Shown piece by piece: positions 55,316 to 64,000 of a DNA stretch of 64,000 nt (positions within the stretch are counted from its first letter, which is position 1; every line of letters starts with the position of its first letter). Source of the stretch: Arctopsyche grandis (Eukaryota > Arthropoda > Insecta > Trichoptera > Hydropsychidae). Below the pieces are notes generated by a model. The model had not been told where the DNA came from. It was given only the letters and a program-made list of their open reading frames with translations, and made no database searches. The stretch is from NCBI RefSeq assembly GCF_051622035.1, contig NC_135360.1, positions 30,707,206-30,771,205 of the forward strand, given 5' to 3'. A program made the position numbers and the translations under genes.

Positions 55316-57936
55316 CGGTGGTTATATACTTTAAGTTTAAAAATATCACTCTTCGAAAACCTTACCTCAATTTCAATGAAAATAGTGTTTATAAATGAAA
55401 CTAGAATTTTTACTTTTTAGGCTTTTGAGCGTGTTGAAACTTTGGGCCTAAAATTAATCAAAAGCATTGTTTAGTGTGAGTAGTTTAAAATTGTTTATTA
55501 TTTTATTAATATTCTCATATGCTCATACTTTTATGATATAATATGAATGTTCAAAACATGTGAAGGAAGATTAAGATCTCCAAAATCGTTTTGAAAAAAA
55601 TCAAGTTTCACTTTACGCCCTCTTCTTTATCGACTTTCGGAACATCTTGTGCACATCAGATCTGGTCCCGTTTATTGGCTGTAAAACAACTTCATTATTA
55701 TCATGGCATCGGTGCTATGTTTGATTTAGTGAGCTAATATTCCTGTTTAAAAGTTTACAGTGCCGTACCTACGAGTGCTTACGATTTCCTCTGCTCCACG
55801 CACGTCTTGCATCACTAATCTTTGCACGTCTGCTTATCTCCACGAATAGATACATCTATTTGGCTTCTTGCTCAATTTGTAATTCCCTCATTATATGGCG
55901 TATTCATCGCATATTCAATTCCTCTCCTCTTTGGACTTTCTACATACACACGTACGATCCCGCTTCTTCCCATGCTGATAAAATGCAAAGAGAAATGAGT
56001 GGGGTCGACTCTCGAAGATTGACATTTGTCGTTTACCATATATATAACATACAAGTGGTTATCGGTAATCTGCAATGTTGGGTAACCCGTTGCCGGTCCC
56101 ACTGTGCACTTATCGGATACAATCTAAACTTGCAACTTGCAAACTTATGCAAGATACTTCGGATATCGATTTTCAATACGCCATCAATGCAAAAGGTTTT
56201 CTTTTGATTTGTAAAACCAGTATGTGGGAGTTTCAGTGCCACAATTTTATATCGCATATTGTGGAATTAAAGTGTCTCGTCGTTAACTTTCACTGGCTTT
56301 AATTTGTAGGATTTATTAGTGTTGCGACTAATAATTCTGATTTATTAATGTGAATTGACCCGAAACGTGTATTTTTTTCGTAAAAAATGTAATAAAACCA
56401 CTGGGTGCTATAACATATTAGCGTTGGAGAGGTTGTAGGTTGTGGCATGTTGTAGATATAGAAAGTGCAATTTCTCAAGGTTCTAGACATGACTGGTAAA
56501 GGATAATCGACAGTTTAATTTGACCCGTTAACCCGACGTGCACAAAGCTGCAAAATGTGTGTAATATTACATTACCGACTTTCACATGTGTGATAATTGC
56601 ACGTTAGTGTTGCCAATTTAATATTTTTTTAAATATAAATATAAAAATGTTATTTTATTTGGTGAGCGTATTATATATTTTTTTAATTTAGAGGTGTTAC
56701 ACCGGTGGATGTAATTTCACTTTTTTTTAAGGCGACTGAAATCATCCACGTTCCTTTTATAGCACTCTTTCATCTCTTTTTGATGTGCCATCCCGGTGCT
56801 CTTGAAGGTGACTTGCTGAATACACTTCTGAAGAGAGGGATTTTTTTTCTATAGAAATCAACTTGTTTGGGTTAAGGCTTTATCTTCAAAATCATTTCAC
56901 TAACTTTTTTTTTCAATTCTATCGTCGTAGACGTATTACAAAAATATCTTGCGTAAAAAATATTTTTTTATGCGCGATACATCTACGGTTTTTTGAGCGT
57001 TTTTAAATTTATTGTCGCGCTAAATGACAAGTCGTTATTCAATTTTTTGGAACACTCTGTTTTTGAGATTTATTGTATTGAGATGTATTTTTGATTTGTG
57101 ATTTATTCCCCGTCGGTCGGCGCTCGTATGTTAATGCACATATTTTACAATGTAGTTTCGCCATTTTCTTTTTTTTTATTATTATTTTTTATTATTATCC
57201 AGATTGGTCTTTTGTCAATTGTTACCAGCTCATCCTTTTGTGTCTGTCTCACTTTCACTGCCGATCTATCGATGCCGCCATCTAAACTTATGATTACCAC
57301 TTCTTTTATTGTACCTTGTCGTGGAGCTCTCGGGAAACGGATATCGTAATTACATCTAAAGCGTTCACATCTCGTTTTTTTATTCTTTTTTTTTGTTCAC
57401 AACTACAACATCATCATCACGCCTCGCGTCCATTAGCTCACGGCAAGGTTGTCTATAAACTTTCAATAGGAATATGAAGTTCTTACTTTGTCAATAAGGA
57501 TAGGCAGATGTTCTATGCAAATTGCACATACATTCTTGTAACGATAGGAAGGCACTTGACATATTCTAGTGCTTTTATAAGTGGCAAACATACTTCACGT
57601 TCAAACAATGCATTCGACAATTCAATTTCGAAATACAACTACATATATGTAATACTATTACACAGCTATACAATTCTATGCTGAACAGTGTTCAGTACCC
57701 TCTTACATACAATCGTGACTTTTTTATATAATTTTTTAATTATACGTGCTATTAGGAATTATAAAAGTGATCTCAACCTCACAAGCTTCAACTCTATCGT
57801 TGGCAGATTTCGAAGCTTTTACGTACACACGATCAACAACCCATACGACTCACTTTAAAAAAGCTCATTCTTGCGAATGAGCTTTCAATACGTATTAGAA
57901 TTTTCGATTGAAGCAGGCTTTGCTGCTAATATACGA
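55316..57936. other. Interval without a supported gene
   Basis: About 2.6 kb. Balanced-composition sequence at 55860-56250 holds overlapping ORFs of 115, 76 and 74 codons with no domain, possibly a decayed transposon. AGTGTTGCCA occurs at 56606-56615. Poly-T tracts are common from 56.6 to 57.4 kb. Confidence 0.35.

Positions 57937-57937
<1 letters not shown>

Positions 57938-57970
<33 letters not shown>
57938..57970. repeat. (TA)n microsatellite
   Basis: An uninterrupted TA run that provides the insertion target of the adjacent hAT element. Confidence 0.9.
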
Positions 57971-57974
<4 letters not shown>

Positions 57975-58557
57975 CAGTGGCGTGCCGTCATTGGACTAGG
58001 TGGTCTAAGCTAGTCTCCTAAAATTAAAAGAATAACAACAGTTTAATTACAATACATTCAAATCGTTGTCCATATTGATATTGTTCATTCGGATTACCGA
58101 AGTTCAGAAATCGGAATCGTCCCTACTAGAAGTACTGGTAGTGGAATGTTATGGTATGGTCCGCCGCGTCGTTCGCTTGCACGGACTCGCCGTCTCAATT
58201 ATGTTAATTCTGTTAAGCATATTTACACAGAATTTCTTGTATACAAATATGGCACTTGGGACTAGGGACTTGGCTCGTAAAACGATTCCCTCGGAACAAA
58301 TCAGCGTGGAGCGCGCAGAAACAAATAATAAGGCAATGGAATGTTGCATTCTTGATCGTTTGTTCTACAAATCATTCAGAAGATTAAGTTTTAAGGATAA
58401 ACAAAATGATATTATGAAAAGTAGGCTACTTAAGATATTTCTGTTAGCATAAAAATTAAATTTATACTCATCACTTCAAAACAGATTATTATAATTCAAA
58501 AATTTAAAATATTTTTTTTTGTACATGTCTTGTTTTAACCGTCACGGCACGCCACTG
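57975..58557. mobile_element. Non-autonomous hAT element, complete
   Basis: Ends CAGTGGCGTGCCGTCA and GTCACGGCACGCCACTG form a terminal inverted repeat of at least 14 bp. Flanks ATACATAT (57967-57974) and ATACTTAT (58558-58565) are an 8-bp duplication with one mismatch, diagnostic of hAT. The 583-bp interior includes a 128-codon plus ORF (58066-58452; contains ERAETNNKAMECCILDRLF and RRLSFKDKQNDIMKSR) that could be a shortened transposase frame, but no hAT dimerisation or BED motif is recognised. Confidence 0.85.
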
Positions 58558-58629
58558 ATACTTATGAATCTAAAGCTGAACATAAGTTCAGCTATAAGTT
58601 TATTTTGACCAATTTTACAATTTCAGAAT

Positions 58630-58975
58630 AAGGCATGCAATTCCCGTTCCCGTTCCAAATCCCGTTTTAAGTGATGGTTGGAGCTCAAATAACCTCTCTT
58701 CAACACCGAAAGTCTCTTCAAACCAACTAGTAACGTGGTTACCAACAAACACATTTCCTTAACTACATAATGGCGCTTCAAAATTTCGCGTCGGTAAAAT
58801 TGTAATTACGAATATTATTATTAAGAGGTTTTTTTTTTGTAGCAAGCTTCCCGGAAATGCATACAACAAATCCTGAAAGTTCCATCGTAATCGGTTGAGT
58901 GGCTTAGGAGCCTATACGAGACAAACAGACATTCCATTTTATATATATATATATAATATATAGATTGTTAGATTT
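58630..58975 (+). repeat. Dispersed repeat family H, copy 3
   Basis: GGCATGCAATTCCCGTTCCC at the left and TTCCCGGAAATGCATACAAC, AAATCCTGAAAGTTCCATCG, TAATCGGTTGAGTGGCTTAG, GAGACAAACAGACATTCC and (TA)n at the right are collinear with 13055-13335. About 150 bp in the middle (58670-58820) are not shared, so an insertion or a longer family member is likely. Confidence 0.65.
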
Positions 58976-59004
58976 GCCTAAAGTTGGAAAGCTACATATT
59001 TATT

Positions 59005-59465
59005 TATTTATTATTAAATTGCTAATGAATTATTTACAATTAACAATTTCAAACTTAAACTAACAACTATAATATAACATAGTTAACAAAATTAACAAAC
59101 AGCATTTTATCAAACTTACATATATGATTACATCATCTTATACCACAGAGGTATCCATTAACACCCCTCAAGAAAGCACCAATGTTACTAGCACCTCTAA
59201 TGCTCTCAGGAAGGGCATTATATATTTGAACACCTCTGTGGAAAACACCTACAGTTTTAGCTTCCCTAACTCTACCTATAATTAATTTATTCCTATTTCT
59301 AGTTTTATAATTATGTATATCTCTATTCCGAACTATATGATTATTAAAATATTTGGGTAATAGATTCTTATCTAGCTTATATATAAATTTTAAAGTGCTT
59401 AATTTAAAACTATTTCTAATATCCAACCATTTCAATTCATCTAATATACTTCTTACATTCTTACT
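59005..59465 (-). mobile_element. LINE 3' end (CR1/Jockey-like) with coding remnant
   Basis: Covers the 3' untranslated block shared with 10200-10390 and, upstream on the minus strand, the C-terminal coding region. KNVRSILDELKWLDIRNS is followed by KLSTLKFIYKLDKNLLPKYF. This is the 3' part of a reverse-transcriptase ORF; the element is 5' truncated near 59465. Confidence 0.85.
59133..59435 (-). CDS. LINE ORF2 C-terminus, 100 codons, partial
   Basis: Reads MKWLDIRNSFKLSTLKFIYK, then NHIVRNRDIHNYKTRNRNKL and VFHRGVQIYNALPESIRGA, ending YLCGIR and TGA. The order KWL.I..R, FIYK, HNY.TR...N and G...YN.LP..I is the standard tail of CR1/Jockey-type LINE polyproteins after the reverse-transcriptase palm and thumb. 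The catalytic part is absent. The ATG at 59435 is internal to the former ORF and has no meaning as a start. The frame is intact over 100 codons, so the insertion is fairly young. Confidence 0.85.
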   Translation of the reverse strand: MKWLDIRNSFKLSTLKFIYKLDKNLLPKYFNNHIVRNRDIHNYKTRNRNKLIIGRVREAKTVGVFHRGVQIYNALPESIRGASNIGAFLRGVNGYLCGIR

Positions 59466-60459
59466 TATATGTACTTTTCTGAAACTGGAGACTGATGATT
59501 TTCCACAGTCTGCGACTACACCTTCAACTTCATATTATATTCTCCTCTACTTCTTTTGTATGTATGAGCTGATTTACATATCCGACTTCTGTTTCGACTT
59601 TGATGCACTTTTTGCCGGATTTTGTTTTATACGACCGCCCTGCTGGTCAGCCTTTTTGCAAAATCGGGGCCGCATACTCTCGTCGTCTTCGTCGGCCTTT
59701 CTTGTTCTCCCGTCGATGAATTGCCCACTATTAACATACGTCTTCTCACGTACTCTCTTGTCCTCTCCCTCAGATGCATATCGTCGTCTAGCTCTCGCTC
59801 ACCTGATAATATCAGGGCCTGTTAGGTAGATGAGTATCAGCGGTGCCCATTCCATTGTTGTTGCTTCATGCTGCACCTCAACCTTTCCAAACTTGTTTCC
59901 ACAACTAACCTGCTGAAGCGTCGATGCATTTCAATTCGGACTGTAACTCGAGATTCAAATACCAAATTGTCGTCTCATCCTCGAAAATGATCCTCGGATA
60001 CCCGGTAATTTATACGCAGGCCCGATATATCCTGCATAGGCAGGTATAATATAAAGATGACTTCATCGAACGTGCAATATTTTTCGCATTCACTTCTTCT
60101 TCTTTATGCGCGCGTCGATAACATAAATATTACATGCACTTTTCCCGAAGTCCTTTCACACATGTGCCGTGTTGAATTACGGGTACGTTATCTTTTGTGA
60201 CGTTCGATGGTCCGTGGAATCTGTCCCCCACCATTTTGTAAATGTACCTCACGCTCTTTTCTCCCTTCCACCATTTTGTTTGATTCGTTATACATACTTG
60301 TGTGTAGGTATTTCGCAACGGACCGACTATTATGTTTGATTCAATGGCGTTCCGTGTGATTTATATTTTGATAATCTCACACTTTTTTCTATATGGCTAT
60401 ATTTGAAATAACAAATTGAGTAACACGTTTTTTATGATGATTTTTTTTTATCTTTGCAG
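59466..60459. other. Interval before the candidate exon
   Basis: A block at 59470-59830 is open in more than one frame but has no recognised domain; on the minus strand it is Lys/Ser/Gln-rich. At 60430-60459 the sequence becomes T-rich, ending TTTTTTTTTATCTTTGCAG, a good acceptor. Confidence 0.35.
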
Positions 60460-60536
60460 ATATGCACCGTGACAATTACCAAAATTGAGACATGAACTTG
60501 TCATCTAGATTTGTCAACGATGTGTACGCAGAAAAG
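60460..60536 (+). CDS. Candidate exon with start codon (15 codons in the exon)
   Basis: A T-rich tract ending ATCTTTGCAG precedes position 60460. The exon ends GAAAAG before a GTATGG donor at 60537. The ATG at 60492 opens MNLSSRFVNDVYAEK, exactly 15 codons to the donor, phase 0. A short upstream ORF (60462-60488, 8 codons, MHRDNYQN) stops just before it, as is common in 5' leaders. The composition suits coding sequence and the splice signals face the right way. The protein is not recognised. Further exons would lie beyond 64000, and the upstream leader exon(s) would lie to the left, possibly at 42.3 kb or 17-18 kb. Confidence 0.45.
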
Positions 60537-60785
60537 GTATGGTTGTTTTATTATCATTATTATTTTAGTTCTGTTCATTTTGAAGCACGATAATTGGCTC
60601 AAATTAAAATTTGATCGATTCCGTCAGATAAGCTAGTACAGTGGCGCGCTTAAATCTTCTATGCAAGCTTTACGGAAAATTTTATTTATAGAAGACTAGA
60701 AAATATTAGTTATCATTAAATGTAACTAGCCGAATTGTTCGAGCGGGTGAAAACATGACTCCGTGTTTTCAAAAACCGTCCATAA
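60537..60785. other. Presumed intron start
   Basis: AT-rich DNA following the donor; no other feature. Confidence 0.3.
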
Positions 60786-61187
60786 CAGGATTTCCCAAAC
60801 TTTTTCTACGATGGAACACTAAACAAATATTGAAGTTTTGACCTTGGTTATTTTGCGATAAATAAATCTAATAAAAATATAGTTTTTCAATTCATTGTAT
60901 AGTAAAATAGACCTTTTTCGGTCGCTGGTATGCAAAATATTTTTTTGGGCATCTTGGGAACCGCAAAATATTTGTTTTATGGATGAGAAAACGGGGGTGA
61001 TTCATATTAATATAACAGGGGACGTCGATTTATAGGTATTTGGAAAACATTGTATAAAATATTATTCTTATTTAATATTTAGAGAAAAAGTTTCGAATAT
61101 TCATTAGTTCAAAAATATCTACATTGTAAATTTTGTCTTTTATATTAAATTTTACACTTGGCGTTGAACACAGTTTGGGAAAGCCTG
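60786..61187. mobile_element. hAT-like non-autonomous element
   Basis: Starts CAGGATTTCCCAAACTTTTT and ends ACACAGTTTGGGAAAGCCTG, inverted repeats with a single mismatch over the first 16 bp. CAGG..TTCCCAAACT ends are common in hAT families. The 8-bp flanks GTCCATAA and GTTTTAAG match poorly, so the duplication is decayed or the boundary is slightly off. The 402-bp interior has no ORF. Confidence 0.65.
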
Positions 61188-61735
61188 GTTTTAAGTATAT
61201 GAGATGAGATACTAAATTAGTTATTCTAAATTGTAAGCTATAGATATATAAAATAGACGTTCATCTCTATATTTATACATAAAAAGTAATAATCATAAAG
61301 AAGAAAATCATATATTTATTTGAATGTCAATATTGTAACGGCTATGAATTTCATAAAAATATTTGAAACCGTTTGTAATAAAAAGGCAACCGTTTTGTTT
61401 TATCAAAAAAAATAAGTTAATGACAGTTGTTTTCAACACCAAACACGTCACACAAAGCTTTTTCAACCGGTTTTACTCCCGAGATATTATTTCAAATAAA
61501 TTTTAGCAATTTATTAAATTTTCGAATCGCAATCGCATAGTAAATTTGGTCCGAGGTATTTTCGCATTTCGAACATTTCGAATAGAATTTTTTTCGTCGC
61601 ATATTTACCGATTTTTTCATACGGGTGATCCTATACTTTATGTAAGCATAGCGTGAATTTTATCTTATATTTTATGTCAGTAGAGAGCCGATAAATATGT
61701 AGGCTTTTTTTGTACGTATATTACATTATAATAAA
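61188..61735. other. AT-rich interval without a gene
   Basis: Nothing recognised. Confidence 0.5.
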
Positions 61736-62000
61736 AAAAAGTGCGTTGGTGTCGCGAGCCGCCACTGGCTCGTCCAGGTAAGCTTGCATTAGCGGCTTCC
61801 CTGTCGCACAAGTTTCGCTCGCGTTCACCACAACGCGGATCTACCTCGACGCCTGCACTTTTGTATACGACTCGACCGCTCAAATTAAAATTACACCTCG
61901 CCATCGGATGGGTTTTTGCACACCATTCGCGGACCCCCACACACATACACAAGCTTCTACATTGTTCTTCGGTTTGGGAATATTTTAGTTTGGATTTCTT
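61736..62000. other. GC-rich patch with donor-like site
   Basis: A GC/CpG-richer block (GTGTCGCGAGCCGCCACTGG, CAACGCGGATCTACCTCGACGC) carries ORFs of 104 codons (plus, 61741-62055) and 148 codons (minus, 61677-62123), both without a domain. CCAG|GTAAGC at 61772-61779 is a strong donor match on the plus strand. It could be a leader exon of a rightward gene or an unrelated repeat. Confidence 0.25.
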
Positions 62001-62410
62001 TTTTAAAAATACGAAAATAATTTTACTAAGTGAGCTTCGTTTTGTAATAAATTGATAGCAATTTTTCAAAATCCTTGTTTTCATAATGAAAGTATGTACA
62101 TATGTACATCTTAAACTAAACAATTTTCAAAGTAATTTACATTGGCGTCCAAGCACTTAGGAAATATTATAATAAGACGAGTTTGACGATCTCTTGTGGA
62201 AGAACTCTGCTGCCAGCTTCTTAAGCCAGACGGCGACAGCCTTGAAAATGTCCAATAGGAGTATTGCACTTCCACCACATTCCGTCCCTCTTCTATTCAA
62301 TCGTTCAGAAGACAAATTAAGGGCGAAAACACACAGAAAGGAACGTGGCACATGGTTTTTTTTAGGTAATTTCAAACATGCGGAAAAAATCGACGCCAAT
62401 GCATGCTCAT
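62001..62410. other. Interval without a supported gene
   Basis: A short balanced-composition segment (62190-62350) has ORFs on both strands (118 and 80 codons) without domains. The 3' part of the 118-codon ORF only reads through repeat family J. Confidence 0.35.
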
Positions 62411-62575
62411 TTCATACTTGTGTCTCGATTTTTGCCTTTTTAAACTTGCCAGAGAGATCCAACGCAATTTTAATAATTGCCAATCATCAATGCACATCGA
62501 AATGTCATCTGCGCAACCCAATGAATATCTCGTCTTTCGTACATGCTTAAATTAAAACAGTCGCGAATTTCGTCG
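62411..62575 (-). repeat. Repeat family J, copy 2
   Basis: Matches 39655-39785 in inverted orientation (ACTTGTGTCTCGATTTTTGC, AATTGCCAATCATCAATGC, CCAATGAATATCT) and carries one arm, AAACAGTCGCGAATTTCGTC. The opposite arm is not found. On the minus strand ADDISMCIDDWQLLKL is preserved and, unlike in copy 1, reads through LASLKRQKSRHKY without the stop. Confidence 0.6.
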
Positions 62576-62654
62576 AGACGTCAACTACCGAAATGCAGCC
62601 GCGGTTTGCAGCAAACCCGGAAAAAATGTGGCATGCCCAGCATACACCTTCACA

Positions 62655-62745
62655 AAATCACCCCCTGGACCGTTTTTTGTAAAATTATATCCTTGTATTT
62701 ATCCTTGCTTGACAGTGATCGATAACGGTGTATCCCATATTTGAA
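62655..62745 (-). repeat. Dispersed repeat family F, copy 3
   Basis: TATTTATCCTTGCTTGACAG, TGATCGATAACGGTGTATCC and CACCCCCTGG are the reverse complements of phrases in the copies at 4.1 and 12.0 kb. Confidence 0.65.
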
Positions 62746-62900
62746 GAAATGTAGGAAAACTACCACAGCGGGGAGCCAAGCACACGACGTACCGTTCTTT
62801 CCTGTGTGACTTCGCCCTAATGAAGAGAGTTTGGTATGTAGGCGAAATGATAACCGTTTGTAAACGCGAAACTGAATAATTATTATAATAGGCTGCCCTG

Positions 62901-63009
62901 TAGAATTCTACCCTTGGGTTGACAATCGAAGATAGTAGCCTCCCAGTCACGGGTGTTAGTATACCCTTGAGTTGACAATTGATGATAGAAGCCTACCAGT
63001 CACTGGTGC
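62901..63009 (+). repeat. Two-unit tandem repeat, unit about 55 bp
   Basis: Unit 1 runs TAGAATTCTACCC...TTGGGTTGACAATCGAAG...CCCAGTCACGGGTG. Unit 2 runs TAGTATACCC...TTGAGTTGACAATTGATG...ACCAGTCACTGGTG. A third unit appears to start (TAGAATAC) and then ends. The units contain CAGTCACGGGTG / CAGTCACTGGTG hairpins. Confidence 0.8.
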
Positions 63010-64000
63010 TAGAATACATAGTATATTTTAGAGTGGAAAGTTTTGTTTTGTTTAAAAAACAATGTCTATATCATATATCAGGCTAAATGTAGTAAATTAA
63101 TGATGGTTCAATGCCTCTCATTTTAATTTGAGCGCGGATAATCAGTTAGCCGTGCTTACGAACGACATACAAAGTGACTGAATTTCTATTAAAAATATAT
63201 ATTTTTAGAGGTATTTAAGAATGTGACTGCTTCACAGACATGTTCCCGATGAGGTTGTATATATTCCAAGGCGTCAACTTGCGTTGTCAGTACATATATG
63301 TATATGAAAACGATTATTACTCAAAAATCGACCCTCTTAATAATCATCGGGGCCTTTTTTTTAATGAACATATTTTTTCAATTTGGTCCCATTCAAAAAG
63401 GTTTTGTTAACGATCGTATCGAACAACAAGGGAAGCTGACCGGCTCTTCCTACGCACACCAGTTTATTCGTTAACTCGTGCGGTCAGATCGTACACAGAT
63501 AGTGCCAATCGTTCAATTAGTAAGTGTCATAGTCTCTTCCGATCCGTTTTTATCGATCATTGTCAGACGATCCCCTGTAAAAACACACGACACGTGAAAT
63601 GATCCCGGGAAATTATGACGCGCGTAAAAGGCGTCTCTTTTGTTCCGAAAACGTAATTACGTTCTGTGTGTTTGAATTTCAGCCTTTTTATATAGACATT
63701 AGGCTTAATTTATTTTAATGCGCGTATGTGTCCGTCTATCCGTTACGCTCGCCGCACTCGGCGAGAAATTATCCTGTAATATATAACAGGTCTTTTATGT
63801 CAAAAATATTCATATGCACAACCGGGGCCGGCTTTTTGATTTATACGTGTTTAACCATCGAGTGTGCGTTTATTTAATGCCTGGATCGTTCGTAATGGAA
63901 GATGGAGGAATTTATTCTAAGCTCGCGCTCTATCTTCGATCACGTTTTTCCTGTTTATCTGGTTAACTGAGATAAATGTCAAGAAAGTCCTACAATATGG
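63010..64000. other. Non-repetitive interval at the right edge
   Basis: No gene or repeat is supported. The stretch from 63400 has a more balanced composition, with several GATC/CGATC words (TTTTTATCGATCATTG, ACGATCCCCTG, GATCGTACAC) and a CG-rich spot at 63740-63770 (GTTACGCTCGCCGCACTCGG). It may be regulatory or intronic if the 60.46-kb exon is real. Confidence 0.35.

Noticed and set aside
1..64000. CRISPR array, phage or bacterial operon content
   Set aside because: No regularly spaced identical repeats with unique spacers and no dense ORF arrangement. The SINE, LINE, hAT and MITE content shows eukaryotic nuclear DNA.

Overview
The window reads as nuclear DNA from an AT-rich invertebrate, most likely an insect and plausibly a lepidopteran. 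The pointers are the very AT-rich background with frequent TATGTATGTACATA-type strings, an RTE-type LINE remnant with the insect-style C-terminus (MRVAQ...W...GEAFIQQW), CR1/Jockey-like LINE 3' ends, a tRNA-derived SINE family, and many short TIR elements. The order is an inference. No prokaryotic operon, rRNA, functional tRNA or CRISPR array is visible, and no ORF longer than 206 codons is present.

No complete host protein-coding gene could be supported. The window looks like intergenic DNA or a very long intron. The best host-gene signals are: a 77-bp candidate exon at 60460-60536 with a good acceptor, an ATG opening 15 codons in phase 0, and a donor; a candidate core promoter plus first exon at 42068-42300; a fused acceptor/donor site at 43781-43784 that resembles a recursive-splicing site; and an unusually GC/CpG-rich 0.9-kb island at 17180-18075 that looks like a promoter or 5' exon. 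If the 60.46-kb exon is real, its gene runs rightwards out of the window.

Layout. 1-13 kb is a transposon-rich block: two solo LTRs of one family, SINEs, PIF/Harbinger-like and other MITEs, a LINE 3' end and three copies of a GC-rich dispersed repeat. 13-17 kb is AT-rich with two copies of another dispersed repeat. 17.2-18.1 kb is the CpG-rich island. 18.27-19.46 kb is a hAT-like element with a LINE fragment nested inside. 20-39 kb is mostly low-repeat DNA with an RTE remnant at 23.4 kb, a cluster of three octamer sites at 25.86-25.98 kb, and two inverted K50-homeodomain-type palindromes (23.17 and 37.56 kb). 39-47 kb contains more MITEs, including a mosaic at 45.75-46.72 kb where one MITE family has inserted repeatedly. 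47-58 kb has an LTR-like GC-rich patch, SINEs and a repeat copy that is the unoccupied counterpart of the first solo LTR's target. 58-64 kb holds a complete non-autonomous hAT element, a LINE 3' coding end, the candidate exon, a second hAT-like element and small tandem repeats.

The mobile elements do not form a pathway. Their value is structural: target-site duplications, nested insertions and empty/filled comparisons let several insertion events be read directly. All family names rest on terminal sequences and short protein motifs read by eye; no alignment or database search was run.
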